Source: Ignavibacteria bacterium | Lineage (GTDB): Bacteria; Bacteroidota; Ignavibacteria; Tepidaquicellales; OLB5 | Length of the DNA: 41,055 bases | Reading direction: 5' to 3' | NCBI GenBank assembly: GCA_014879675.1 | Contig: JACSRQ010000094.1 | Span: 1 to 41,055 of the forward strand | In this document: positions 24,025-32,103 of the stretch, one piece after another | Layout of the letters: each line of letters opens with the position of its first letter | Position numbering within the stretch: position 1 is the first letter of the stretch | Program-made: the position numbers and the translations under genes | The notes under the pieces: model-generated | The model's database searches: none | Told to the model about the DNA's origin: nothing | The model's input: only the letters and a program-made list of their open reading frames with translations

Positions 24025-25244
24025 AAAGCTACGGCTCGGCAAATATAAAGATCGCGCTTCTGGTAACCGGTGTGGTGATCATCATCGCTACGCTTATTTA
24101 CACACAGGTGCTTGTTTCTGATATACTCGAGCGTGAGCGCGAAGTTGCAAACCTTTACGCCAAGGCTATCGAGTTCATTGCTACCGATGAAAGCCAGTCC
24201 GGTGAGTATAACTTTGTGCTGAGCACAGTGGTCAGCTCAAACTCCATTAACTTCCCGATCGTTGTTACCGATGCCAAGAGCAAAGAACCTACTTTCACCA
24301 AAAATCTGTTCATAGATTCTACCCTGCCTAAGCAGGAACAGGTAGCGCAGATCAAAGAGCTTATCAGCGAAATGGATGAGATCAATTCTCCCATCAAAGT
24401 AACATATGGTGACTCCGTAGTATTAAGCTACGTGCATTACGGACAGTCAAACCTCGTCTCGCGGCTGCAAACACTTCCTATAATCCAGTTCATGGTTGCG
24501 GGAATATTTATCTTCCTCGGATATTTCGGGTTCAATTATATAAAACGTACCGAGCAGAGCAATATCTGGGTAGGGCTCTCCAAAGAAACGGCGCACCAGC
24601 TTGGCACACCGCTCTCGAGCCTGATGGGCTGGAACGAGCTGATGAAAACCGGCGCGTCAAATCCGCAAAAGGTTACCGAGCTTGCGGAGGAAATGTCAAA
24701 CGATATTGACCGCTTAAGCAAAATAGCAACGCGTTTCAGTAAAATAGGCTCAAAGCCTGACCTCAAATCAGAGAACGTGCACGATATAATCGAAAAAGTT
24801 GTCAGGTATTTCGAAGTCAGGATCCCGCGCATTCACACCGGCACTTTTGAAGGACATCCGAAACGCAAAATAGATCTTGTTATCAAAGGCTCTCTTTCTG
24901 CCACTGCGCTTGTAAACCGCGAGCTGTTTGAATGGGTGATCGAAAACCTTACAAAGAACGCGCTCGATGCCATCGAAAACTCGGCAGGCAGCATTACTTT
25001 TGATATTGAAGAAAAAGGCAGTCATGTGTTTATTGACGTAACCGATACCGGCAAGGGGATAGATCTTCGCTTCAAAAAAGATATATTCCGCCCGGGCTAC
25101 AGCACCAAAGTGCGCGGCTGGGGTCTGGGACTCAGTCTCTCGAAAAGGATAATCGAAACCTATCATAAAGGCAAGCTGAATATTAAAGATAGCGAGCCGG
25201 GTAAGGGTACCACGTTCCGCATCAGGCTTGATAAAACCGTATGA
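24021..25244 (+). CDS. Membrane sensor histidine kinase without adjacent response regulator
   Basis: 407 residues. Membrane helices at ~9-31 and ~150-172 bound a ~120-residue extracytoplasmic sensor. The H-box is SKETAHQLGTPLSSL with phospho-acceptor His192. The ATPase domain has the N-box WVIENLTKNALDAIE, G1 DTGKGID, F-box FRPGYSTK and G2 GWGLGLSLSKRI, so it is complete. No receiver gene is near; the next gene encodes a cNMP-binding-fold protein. The AHQLGTPLSSL H-box is a form I associate with Bacteroidetes/Ignavibacteria kinases. Signal unknown. Confidence 0.9.
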   Translation: MKSYGSANIKIALLVTGVVIIIATLIYTQVLVSDILEREREVANLYAKAIEFIATDESQSGEYNFVLSTVVSSNSINFPIVVTDAKSKEPTFTKNLFIDSTLPKQEQVAQIKELISEMDEINSPIKVTYGDSVVLSYVHYGQSNLVSRLQTLPIIQFMVAGIFIFLGYFGFNYIKRTEQSNIWVGLSKETAHQLGTPLSSLMGWNELMKTGASNPQKVTELAEEMSNDIDRLSKIATRFSKIGSKPDLKSENVHDIIEKVVRYFEVRIPRIHTGTFEGHPKRKIDLVIKGSLSATALVNRELFEWVIENLTKNALDAIENSAGSITFDIEEKGSHVFIDVTDTGKGIDLRFKKDIFRPGYSTKVRGWGLGLSLSKRIIETYHKGKLNIKDSEPGKGTTFRIRLDKTV

Positions 25245-25301
25245 TCAAATTTGCGGTATATATAAAAGTATCCAGGTAATTTGAATTAAATCATATAGAT
25301 C

Positions 25302-25808
25302 ATGTTCTCAAAAAGAGGCTCTGAAACAGACATACTGAAAACCAGGATCAAAGAGTGCCCGCTCTTTACTGATCTGACCGGAAGCGAAGCGAAAGCGCTG
25401 CTGCAGATAGCGCACATACGCGACTACTCCGAAGGTGAAAAAATTTTTACACAGGGAACCGTTGGGCTGTGTTTTTATATAATAGTAAAAGGGAAGGTGA
25501 ATATCATCTCCGAAGACGGCTCAAAGCCGCAATTGCTGCGTGAGCTTGGTGAATCAGACTATTTTTCCGAGGTGCACCTGTTCAGCGAAACAACACACAC
25601 TGTTTCGGCAGCGGCATCCGAGCTTACGAAACTTATAGTTTTTGCCAAGCCTGATTTTGAAGACCTCGTAAAAATGGATCCGCGCCTCGGCTGCAAAGCG
25701 CTGCTGCGTTTCCTGCAGTTCTTCGGCGAAAAAGTGGATGAGCTTTACAGGGAAAATAAGGATATACTCCGCAAGCTGAGGTCACTGAATTCACCCGGGC
25801 TGGAGTAA
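25302..25808 (+). CDS. Stand-alone cyclic-nucleotide-binding-fold protein
   Basis: 168 residues. A Crp/cNMP-binding beta-barrel: LFTDLTGSEAKALLQIAHIRDYSEGEKIFTQG, then YIIVKGKVNIIS and a phosphate-binding-cassette position GESDYFSEVHLFSETTHTVSAAA. The usual R-T/S-A after the helix is T-H-T-V here, so the arginine that holds the cyclic phosphate is missing. There is no DNA-binding HTH; a charged helix (FFGEKVDELYRENKDILRKL) ends the protein. Either the ligand is non-standard or the domain serves protein contacts, perhaps with the kinase 57 bases upstream. The partner is inference. Confidence 0.82.
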   Translation: MFSKRGSETDILKTRIKECPLFTDLTGSEAKALLQIAHIRDYSEGEKIFTQGTVGLCFYIIVKGKVNIISEDGSKPQLLRELGESDYFSEVHLFSETTHTVSAAASELTKLIVFAKPDFEDLVKMDPRLGCKALLRFLQFFGEKVDELYRENKDILRKLRSLNSPGLE

Positions 25809-25890
25809 TACCATACTTCTCATCATAAACAAATAAGCTGCTTAAATTTTGCAGCAGCATGATAAAACACAATTGTGATTTAGCCGAATA

Positions 25891-28206
25891 TTGATACAAC
25901 TTCTAAACCAAATAAAACTCTTCTTTACAAACAGGATCGCCGCTGTATCGGCATTAATTCTGTTCAAGCTGGTTTTCCAGCTTATTGTAATGCGCAGCGG
26001 ACTTAAGTGGCTTACCGCGGATGATTACAGCCGAACGGTTATTTCATGGGACTGGCTGCAGGCGCCGCGCATTTATTCCGGCGTTTGGCTAAGCTTCCAT
26101 TTTTGGCTGAGCGGTTTGTTCATTTGGTTGTTTCGTGATCTCACCCTGGCGCCTGTAATTCTCAGTACGCTGTTCTCGGTTTTAACAATGGTGTACCTCT
26201 ACCTCCTGCTCGAAAAAATTTTCACAAAAGAAATTGCCGTTGTATCCTGCCTGATCTATGCGGTTTTCCCGTTCCAGGTTTGGCTAAGCACTTCGGCTAT
26301 GCCCGAAACACCGTTTTTCTTTTTTATAACCGCATGCTTTTATTATTTCATAATGTGGTACCGCGGATTGGAGCTTCGCTCGCGCAGCCATGTGTATCTT
26401 ATACTTGCGGCAGTATCGCTCAACTTTGCCAATGCGCTCCGTTATGAAGGCTGGTTTTTCACTATCGCGTTTGTGATAATGGTCATCCTGCTATCATACA
26501 GGAAATTCCGCTTCACACGCCCGCTGCTGGTAAACTTCGGCTACGCGATGATATCGTATGTAACCATGATATGGTGGCTGTGGCAGAATTACCATGACTA
26601 CGGCGACGCGTTCTTTTTTATCAAAGAAACCACGAAGATTTATGCGGGGCTATCCAGTGCGGGATTCATCCAGCGCAGCATACAGTACCCGTTCTTCATC
26701 TTCTATATCGCGCCGCTTACAACATTGCTGGGCTTGTGGAAGATCATACGTACAGTGCGGAATAAACGTCACGGCTTCCTCGGTAACTTTTCGCTGCTGA
26801 GAATTTTCCTGCTCTTCAACCTCATAGAGCTTGTTCTGCTTATGTTCAGCGGAATAGTCGGCTCCGGCGGTACTAATATGATCTCAAGATACATTGTGCT
26901 TAATGCGATACTGTTTTTCCCGTTCGCAGTATGGCAGCTTGCGGATCTTCGCAGGTATGTGCTTGTTACAGGCGCGGCTGTGCTGATAGTTGTAAATATA
27001 GTGTGGAGCTTCTATTACCAGGATGCATACCGTGAAGATACTTACGAAGTTGCCGGGCTTACAAAGATGCTGATAGAGCGGAAATACCTTGGCCCGGAAG
27101 ACAAGATATATTTTGAGATGGTGCCGGGCTATTATGATATTTACCCGCTGCAGGTTATTTCGAATGATCCTTCGCGGTTTAACAGCGATACCATCCCAAC
27201 ATTTTTCGCAGTTGATCCGCCGGCATCAAAAAAAATATCGAAGAAAAAAAATGATGAGGAACAGCTTAAGCTGAACATTCTTGAAGTCCGTAAGTTTATC
27301 GAAGCGATGAAGATAAAGCTCTTTATTGTACGAAGCGACCTTTTAATAGATAAGCTGAGAAAGCTCAGTTATCGATCAGAACAGATAGGGGACTATCATA
27401 TCTTTTATATTTCGGAGAGCAAGATCTATTACCAGCGCGGCGGAAGCGCGGATTCTACAGGGAAAAATATCCGGTACTCCGGTCCTAAAAAAGAGCTCGG
27501 CCCCGATGAAATCTCATTCGATAAAAAACTTGTGCTCAGCGAAGCAAGGATCGATAACTCAAACTTTGGGATGAATCCGCAAACGATAACTCTCCGCTGG
27601 CAGATAGCCGATGCAACTATTCTGGATAGCCTAAATACCGAAACTGAAGAATTCGGCAGGTATAAAACACACCTCGAGCTTACCCCGGTTGATAGCGATA
27701 CCGCAGCATTCGATTCGTACACGAATATTTTTTCCGAGCGCAACGTGGAAGAATTTTTCGAAACCGAAGAAATAAAAAATATTCTGATACTGAAGCCTTT
27801 TGCAATGCTGAACTACTCGGTCAAGTTCAAATCATCACCATTTGAAAGCGGCTTGTATAACGTTCACCTTTCGGTTTATGACCGCATTACTGAGAAAGAG
27901 CTTCCGGTTTATCGCGGCGATAGTGTTTACATCCACCCGTATGAATTCATAAGCACCAACGACAGCGTTAAGATAGATTCTGTACTGCTTTCAAAACGTA
28001 TTAAAGATCACCGCGAGATGTATATCAAAAAACCGTATTATCCCATTGGCAGAATTATTGCGATGTTCCCTAATGTGAACTATAATGCGCTGATGAAAAA
28101 ATCCACCGACCTTTCACAGGTTATAATCCGCAACGGATTTATGCTGCCCTTCCTTAACCGCTACCAGGGCGATCATATGCTGGATATTGTGTTTACCTAT
28201 TTCTAG
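25891..28206 (+). CDS. GT-C family membrane glycosyltransferase (GT39/ArnT-like)
   Basis: 771 residues from TTG; no ATG is available before well into the first helix. The N-terminal ~400 residues contain about ten membrane helices. The first extracytoplasmic loop carries TADDYSR, the paired acidic residues expected for metal/lipid-phosphate sugar donor binding in GT-C enzymes, and VSCLIYAVFPFQVWLSTSAMPE fits the second conserved loop. The remaining ~350 residues are soluble and beta-rich, larger than in ordinary PMT_2 proteins, and may bind the acceptor. Predicted to move a sugar from a polyprenyl carrier to a lipid or protein outside the inner membrane. Substrates unknown. Confidence 0.78.
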   Translation: MIQLLNQIKLFFTNRIAAVSALILFKLVFQLIVMRSGLKWLTADDYSRTVISWDWLQAPRIYSGVWLSFHFWLSGLFIWLFRDLTLAPVILSTLFSVLTMVYLYLLLEKIFTKEIAVVSCLIYAVFPFQVWLSTSAMPETPFFFFITACFYYFIMWYRGLELRSRSHVYLILAAVSLNFANALRYEGWFFTIAFVIMVILLSYRKFRFTRPLLVNFGYAMISYVTMIWWLWQNYHDYGDAFFFIKETTKIYAGLSSAGFIQRSIQYPFFIFYIAPLTTLLGLWKIIRTVRNKRHGFLGNFSLLRIFLLFNLIELVLLMFSGIVGSGGTNMISRYIVLNAILFFPFAVWQLADLRRYVLVTGAAVLIVVNIVWSFYYQDAYREDTYEVAGLTKMLIERKYLGPEDKIYFEMVPGYYDIYPLQVISNDPSRFNSDTIPTFFAVDPPASKKISKKKNDEEQLKLNILEVRKFIEAMKIKLFIVRSDLLIDKLRKLSYRSEQIGDYHIFYISESKIYYQRGGSADSTGKNIRYSGPKKELGPDEISFDKKLVLSEARIDNSNFGMNPQTITLRWQIADATILDSLNTETEEFGRYKTHLELTPVDSDTAAFDSYTNIFSERNVEEFFETEEIKNILILKPFAMLNYSVKFKSSPFESGLYNVHLSVYDRITEKELPVYRGDSVYIHPYEFISTNDSVKIDSVLLSKRIKDHREMYIKKPYYPIGRIIAMFPNVNYNALMKKSTDLSQVIIRNGFMLPFLNRYQGDHMLDIVFTYF

Positions 28207-28291
28207 AAAATTTCAGCGGCGGCGGAACAAAAGCCTTCAATTCAAGTAAAACCTTTATAATCACTCTCAAAAACATAAATTTCAGATCATC

Positions 28292-29440
28292 ATGGCTATA
28301 AAATCGTTTAAATTAAGCTTGTTTGGCCTGTTTCTTGCGGCATTTTCATTTAATGCATCGGCTGGTGAGCGCGGGCTTTCAGTTGGCGAAACCTCTCCCA
28401 ATCCGGAATTAAGATACTACAACAAAGATCAGCGTTTCTACTACGGCAATATTTCAACTTTATATAATTACAAAGAAGATAATACACTGCTGGTTGCATT
28501 CATGCCGCAAATCTCTAAAGAAAACAATTATGCTGACGTGATGATCTCCGCTTTTGACAGGTATTTCGCTGAAGGCCTGGCATTCAGCGGTCAATATGAC
28601 TGGGAAAAGAATAAAAGTAAACTGAAGATACTGGTTATTTCAAAAAATGATGAATCCGAAATAAGGGAATACATCGAACAAAAAGGCATTGATTTCGAAA
28701 TGGTATCTGATATTAACATGGATGCGGCAAATTCATTCGGAATAAGTTCATGGAGCTCTTCAGGTGACGGTTCGGCAGTTTATGTAATAGATAAAGATAA
28801 CAAAATAGTTTATGCAGATAACAACTATAAAGGTGAAGGCGAAAAACTTCGTACAGTACAGAAGGAAATTTTTGCACAGCTTAATGTAGCGGATCTTTCT
28901 GCTGAAATTGTGCTTAATGATAAGATCTTAATGCCGGGAGATGATGCGGTTGATTTCAGTTTCAGCTACGTTGAAAATGGCAGCTTATTCGGTTCTGAAA
29001 ACAAACCCGCTAAATTATCCGACTACATCGGAAAGAAAAATGTGATCATTGCTTTCTACCCGGCACCATTCAGTATGAGCTGCATGATGGAAGCGCGGAC
29101 TTTTGATTCATACGCGGAAGAACAGACAATCAAAAATATCACAAACAGTAATATTGGCAGCAATGAGGATGTGGAAATACTTATGGTGAGCAATTCCGGT
29201 ACCGGCGTACTTAAAAGCTGGGGTGATGACCTCAAGCTGAAAAACGTCAAGCTTATAAGCGATGGCTCAGGAAAGATCTCATACCTGTACTCAAGTTTTA
29301 ATCCAATGGGATTCAACAACCGTACGCTATTTATAATTGATAAAAGCGGCAAGCTATCATACATTGATTGGGACTATAAGGTGGATGAAACTGATTTTTC
29401 TCAAGTTACCGATCACCTGAAACTAATTAGTGAAAAGTAA
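28292..29440 (+). CDS. Secreted tandem thioredoxin-fold (redoxin-like) protein
   Basis: 382 residues. Signal peptide ends FNASA. Two thioredoxin-like domains can be traced. The first (~25-205) has TLLVAFMPQISKENN and SAVYVIDKDNKIVYADNNYKGEG but no cysteine at the active-site position. The second (~212-382) has PGDDAVDFSF, KNVIIAFYPAPFSMSCMMEARTF with a single Cys in the peroxiredoxin-like position, and RTLFIIDKSGKLSYIDWDYKV. One active and one degenerate domain suggests a periplasmic peroxiredoxin or thiol protein that pairs intramolecularly. The lone Cys has no visible resolving partner. Last gene before the terminator at 29504. Confidence 0.75.
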   Translation: MAIKSFKLSLFGLFLAAFSFNASAGERGLSVGETSPNPELRYYNKDQRFYYGNISTLYNYKEDNTLLVAFMPQISKENNYADVMISAFDRYFAEGLAFSGQYDWEKNKSKLKILVISKNDESEIREYIEQKGIDFEMVSDINMDAANSFGISSWSSSGDGSAVYVIDKDNKIVYADNNYKGEGEKLRTVQKEIFAQLNVADLSAEIVLNDKILMPGDDAVDFSFSYVENGSLFGSENKPAKLSDYIGKKNVIIAFYPAPFSMSCMMEARTFDSYAEEQTIKNITNSNIGSNEDVEILMVSNSGTGVLKSWGDDLKLKNVKLISDGSGKISYLYSSFNPMGFNNRTLFIIDKSGKLSYIDWDYKVDETDFSQVTDHLKLISEK

Positions 29441-29503
29441 GATTAAATATTGAAACAATTCATAAGATTTTGCTTCACATAAATATCCCCCCCAGGATAT
29501 ATT

Positions 29504-29537
29504 AAAGCCCCGCAGATGTTGCGGGGCTTTTTGTTTT
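29504..29537 (+). terminator. Strong intrinsic terminator
   Basis: AAAGCCCCGCA (29504-29514), loop GATGT, TGCGGGGCTTT (29520-29530), then TTGTTTT. It closes the 23281-29440 run. Confidence 0.92.
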
Positions 29538-29547
29538 ATCGCTTCTA

Positions 29548-29696
29548 GTCCCCCTTCGGTTTCCCTGACTGCTTTAGCAGTTGTGAAGGGGGGATGATCG
29601 CTTTCAAGCCCCATATCTCAGATTGAAAGTTGATTTCCATGAATCGATATTCCGCAAGGGGGGTTGCCTCTAAAAGCTAAACCCGATAATAATTTT
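29548..29696 (+). repeat. Family F element F1 (hairpin with nested tip)
   Basis: Clamp CCCCCTTCGG ... GAAGGGGG encloses the tip CTGACTGCTTTAGCAGTT. The body GATCGCTT ... GATTGAAAGTTGATTT ... GGGGTTGCCTCTAAAAGC matches the tandem units at 36836-37324. It abuts E2. Confidence 0.8.
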
Positions 29697-29787
29697 CTCG
29701 TGCCACGAATACCCATAAGCGATTTTCGGAAAATGCATTAATTGCAAATCTTTCATTCTTCCTTCACAACCAGATTCGTGGAACGAG
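29697..29787 (+). mobile_element. Family E MITE-like element E2
   Basis: 91 bp, ends CTCGTGCCACGAA and TTCGTGGAACGAG (12 of 13 pair). Same length as E1. Left third matches E1 (CACGAATACCCA, GAAAATGCAT). Followed by TATCTTT, similar to the TAGCTTT after E3. Confidence 0.72.
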
Positions 29788-29848
29788 TATCTTTTTCTGC
29801 CGGGTATTTCTTACCCTACAAATCCGTCAACTGTAGATCACATTATCT

Positions 29849-29882
29849 TATTTCACGCGAAGTCACTAAGGCGCAAAGATCT
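29849..29882 (+). repeat. Family A short derivative A4
   Basis: TATTTCACGCGAAGTCAC and AAGGCGCAAAGATCT, the opposite strand of the TTTGCGTCTTCGCG word seen at 4465-4497. Confidence 0.6.
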
Positions 29883-29925
29883 AAAAGCCAACCCCCGACA
29901 AACGATTTCGAGGGGTCACATGCTG

Positions 29926-30133
29926 CTCGTCATACCTGCGGAGGCAGGTATCCAGACGATAATCACCAATCGTGGTATAATTTTCAGCACCGATTGATTT
30001 GTAATTTACAGAGCTTATCTGCACCGATGAATCTTCAATTTATAAACCATATCTTCCAAAATCCGCTCGTGCCATGGAGCAACGTTCCTTCCAAACTGCA
30101 CCCCTAGATACCTGCCTCCGCAGGTATGACAAG
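29926..30133 (+). mobile_element. Family D MITE-like element D2
   Basis: 208 bp with ends CTCGTCATACCTGCGGAGGC and the near-complement CTCCGCAGGTATGACAAG. The last ~90 bases align with D1 in reverse complement; the first half differs, so D2 is a longer or mosaic copy. Confidence 0.68.
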
Positions 30134-30153
30134 CGGATTAGATTTTGCTTTTG

Positions 30154-30289
30154 TCCCCCCTTCGGCTTCCCTGACTGCTTTAGCAGTTATGAAGGGGGAA
30201 CGATCGCTTACAAAACCGAAAACACGGATTGGAAATATATTTGCGGGAATGGGTTAGTCTACAATGGGGGTTTGCTTCTAAATTGTTAG
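30154..30289 (+). repeat. Family F element F2
   Basis: Clamp CCCCCCTTCGGCTTCC ... GAAGGGGG with the same CTGACTGCTTTAGCAGTT tip as F1, then GATCGCTTACAAAACCG as in the tandem units, ending GGGGGTTTGCTTCTAAA. Confidence 0.78.
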
Positions 30290-30292
30290 TCC

Positions 30293-30357
30293 ACTCATCC
30301 GATGACTCCACTCTCTTTAATCCTCATGCAAACTGTTATCCAAGTCATCGGATGAGT
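30293..30357. repeat. Family B element B5
   Basis: ACTCATCCGATGACT (30293-30307) and AGTCATCGGATGAGT (30343-30357), perfect arms, 35-base loop. Its right arm ends five bases before the stop side of the next minus-strand gene. Confidence 0.85.
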
Positions 30358-30362
30358 TATGT

Positions 30363-31046
30363 TTAAGATGACTTCCGCCTCAAATATCCATTCGGATTAA
30401 AGCTCATAAGGAATTTCTCTTTGCTCTTATCAACTTCAAACTCGGGGTGCGCCGGCAGAAATCTTTCCATCGCCTCCCACGGTCCCGGCCCCTGCCCGAA
30501 TCCGGAATAAACCGGGTGGCCGTTAATGTTGGAATCTTCTACCACGAGATATGAACCGGGAGTTACAAAGCTATGGTAAAGCTCAAGCTCTTTGTATACA
30601 TGGTCGCAGCTATGATCGGAATCAAGTATCACCATAACCTTCTTCTTATCCTTTACCAGCTCTTTAACTTTCATTAGTATTTCATCCGATACACTCGAAC
30701 CCATCAGGTATGTTATCCTCTTATGCTGCGGCATATCTGGCATAGCGTCAACATCAACCGTTATAATCTGGCCATCAAGCTCCATCATATCGAACAGCTT
30801 AGCGTAATACAGCGCGCTGCCTCCGTGGAACGTGCCGCATTCTATTATTACATCAGGCTTAACTTCCCATAATATTTCCTGGTATATCCACAGGTCATTT
30901 GGACACTTGAACACTTTTTTTCCGAGGAAATATGTATCTGCCCACACTTTGCTGTAATAATACTTCGCGTGAAACTCTTCTTCAACATTTTTCGGCGGAT
31001 CGATTATCCTGTTTAACCGCGCTAAAACCCTTTTAAAAAATAACAT
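30363..31046 (-). CDS. CmcI-like (cephalosporin hydroxylase family) methyltransferase-fold protein
   Basis: 227 residues, cytoplasmic. PDVIIECGTFHGGSALYYAKLF (~69-90) is the SAM-binding loop, QIITVDVDAMPD the next strand, VMVILDSDHSCDHVYKELELY (~137-157) the metal-coordinating acidic/His region, and YLVVEDSNINGHPV the final strand motif. This set is typical of the CmcI family, whose members include rhamnosyl O-methyltransferases and antibiotic-biosynthesis enzymes; no antibiotic cluster is here, so a glycan or lipid O-methyltransferase is more likely. 56 bases downstream of dapF, probably co-transcribed. Confidence 0.8.
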   Translation of the reverse strand: MLFFKRVLARLNRIIDPPKNVEEEFHAKYYYSKVWADTYFLGKKVFKCPNDLWIYQEILWEVKPDVIIECGTFHGGSALYYAKLFDMMELDGQIITVDVDAMPDMPQHKRITYLMGSSVSDEILMKVKELVKDKKKVMVILDSDHSCDHVYKELELYHSFVTPGSYLVVEDSNINGHPVYSGFGQGPGPWEAMERFLPAHPEFEVDKSKEKFLMSFNPNGYLRRKSS

Positions 31047-31102
31047 GTAATTTTCTTAGTTAATATCTGTTTTATAAACCGCATTTTGAATCCGCAAAAG
31101 TA

Positions 31103-31981
31103 TCACGCTTTTAATTCAAGCGGAATATCTGTAATCTCCCCTGCACCGATCTTTCTTGCGCTGCCCGTCAAAGTTAAGCCGGTAATTCTGCCGCCTTTCA
31201 GATCACCTTCTACCGTAAGTACCTCACCGCTTTGCACCTGCACTTTTACAGGCGAGGAGATGCCCTTCTGCAGCATTGCCGCAATTCCCGTTGAGATTAT
31301 CCCCGTGCCGCAGGCAAGGGTTTCACGCTCTACTCCGCGCTCGTAGGTGCGAAGCCGTATCATTCCGCCCGGAAGCACCTGCGCAAAGTTCACATTTCCG
31401 CCCCGCGGCTTAAAATCATCGTGGAAGCGCAGTACGCGCCCTGCTGAATTTACATCAAGTTCATCCATATGTTTACAGCTCAATGCGATCTTGTTTATCT
31501 CTTCATCAATAAAAAGCACGATGTGATCTGAGCCAACATTCACGAAGCTCACATTCAGTTTTTTTTCGCCTTCGCCAAAGTTAGCGGTAATGTGAATTCC
31601 TGTCTTCACTTCTTTAGGCTCGGGGAAACCTATCTTCACATTAACATCATCAATTATAACGGCGCTGTACAGATCATTAACTGCTTCAATGTTAAACTCT
31701 TTATAGGCGATCAGCCCATTCTTATAGGCAAACATGCTAACACATCTTGCCCCGTTGCCGCACATTGCGCCAAAGCTGCCATCGCGGTTGAAATAGTTCA
31801 TTCGTATTGAAGAACCATTCATCTCGGGCTTATCGGCAAAAATAACCCCGTCAATTTCGGGAAACTTCTCATTACAAAGCCAAACCGTAAGCTCTTTCTG
31901 CCTGCCGTGCGGAATTTTTTCGGTCAGGTTATTCACCATCACAAAATCATTCCCCGCCCCACTGTATAATTCGTATTTCAT
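31103..31981 (-). CDS. dapF: Diaminopimelate epimerase
   Basis: 292 residues. Converts LL- to meso-diaminopimelate for lysine and peptidoglycan. The two catalytic cysteines are in place: Cys74 in AMCGNGARC and Cys224 in LACGTGI, acting as the base/acid pair. The N-terminal YSGAGNDFVMVNN (usual K/H-GxGND) and the two similar half-domains fit the family, and length is only slightly above the usual ~275. Lies between lptD and the CmcI-like gene on the same strand. Confidence 0.93.
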   Translation of the reverse strand: MKYELYSGAGNDFVMVNNLTEKIPHGRQKELTVWLCNEKFPEIDGVIFADKPEMNGSSIRMNYFNRDGSFGAMCGNGARCVSMFAYKNGLIAYKEFNIEAVNDLYSAVIIDDVNVKIGFPEPKEVKTGIHITANFGEGEKKLNVSFVNVGSDHIVLFIDEEINKIALSCKHMDELDVNSAGRVLRFHDDFKPRGGNVNFAQVLPGGMIRLRTYERGVERETLACGTGIISTGIAAMLQKGISSPVKVQVQSGEVLTVEGDLKGGRITGLTLTGSARKIGAGEITDIPLELKA

Positions 31982-32103
31982 AATTCTATTCTTAAACCCA
32001 ATTCCCGCGATTAATTAATTGCTGCTATCTAATTTTTGCTCTTTGGTATTTGCTATTTGATATTTGATATTCCCTTTTTGCCTTTTCACTTTTGCCTTTT
32101 GCC
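31982..32103. other. Short spacer of word-like repeats
   Basis: Bases 32038-32103 consist of slipped short words (TATTTGCTATTTGATATTTG, TTTTTGCCTTTTCACTTTTG). Similar word-like DNA lies at 838-897 and 35283-35366. Confidence 0.6.

Larger units (their letters stand above)
29441..30362. other. Convergent spacer filled with repeats
   Basis: Terminator, F1, E2, A4, D2, F2 and B5 follow each other with short joins. No coding signal; the open frames in it are made of repeat words. The content largely repeats that of 4324-4783. Confidence 0.8.

Noticed and set aside
25302-25808. Crp/Fnr transcription regulator
   Set aside because: No helix-turn-helix after the binding fold; the protein stops after one charged helix.
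30363-31046. Cephalosporin hydroxylase in an antibiotic cluster
   Set aside because: The family includes CmcI, but neighbours are dapF and lptD and there are no beta-lactam biosynthesis genes.
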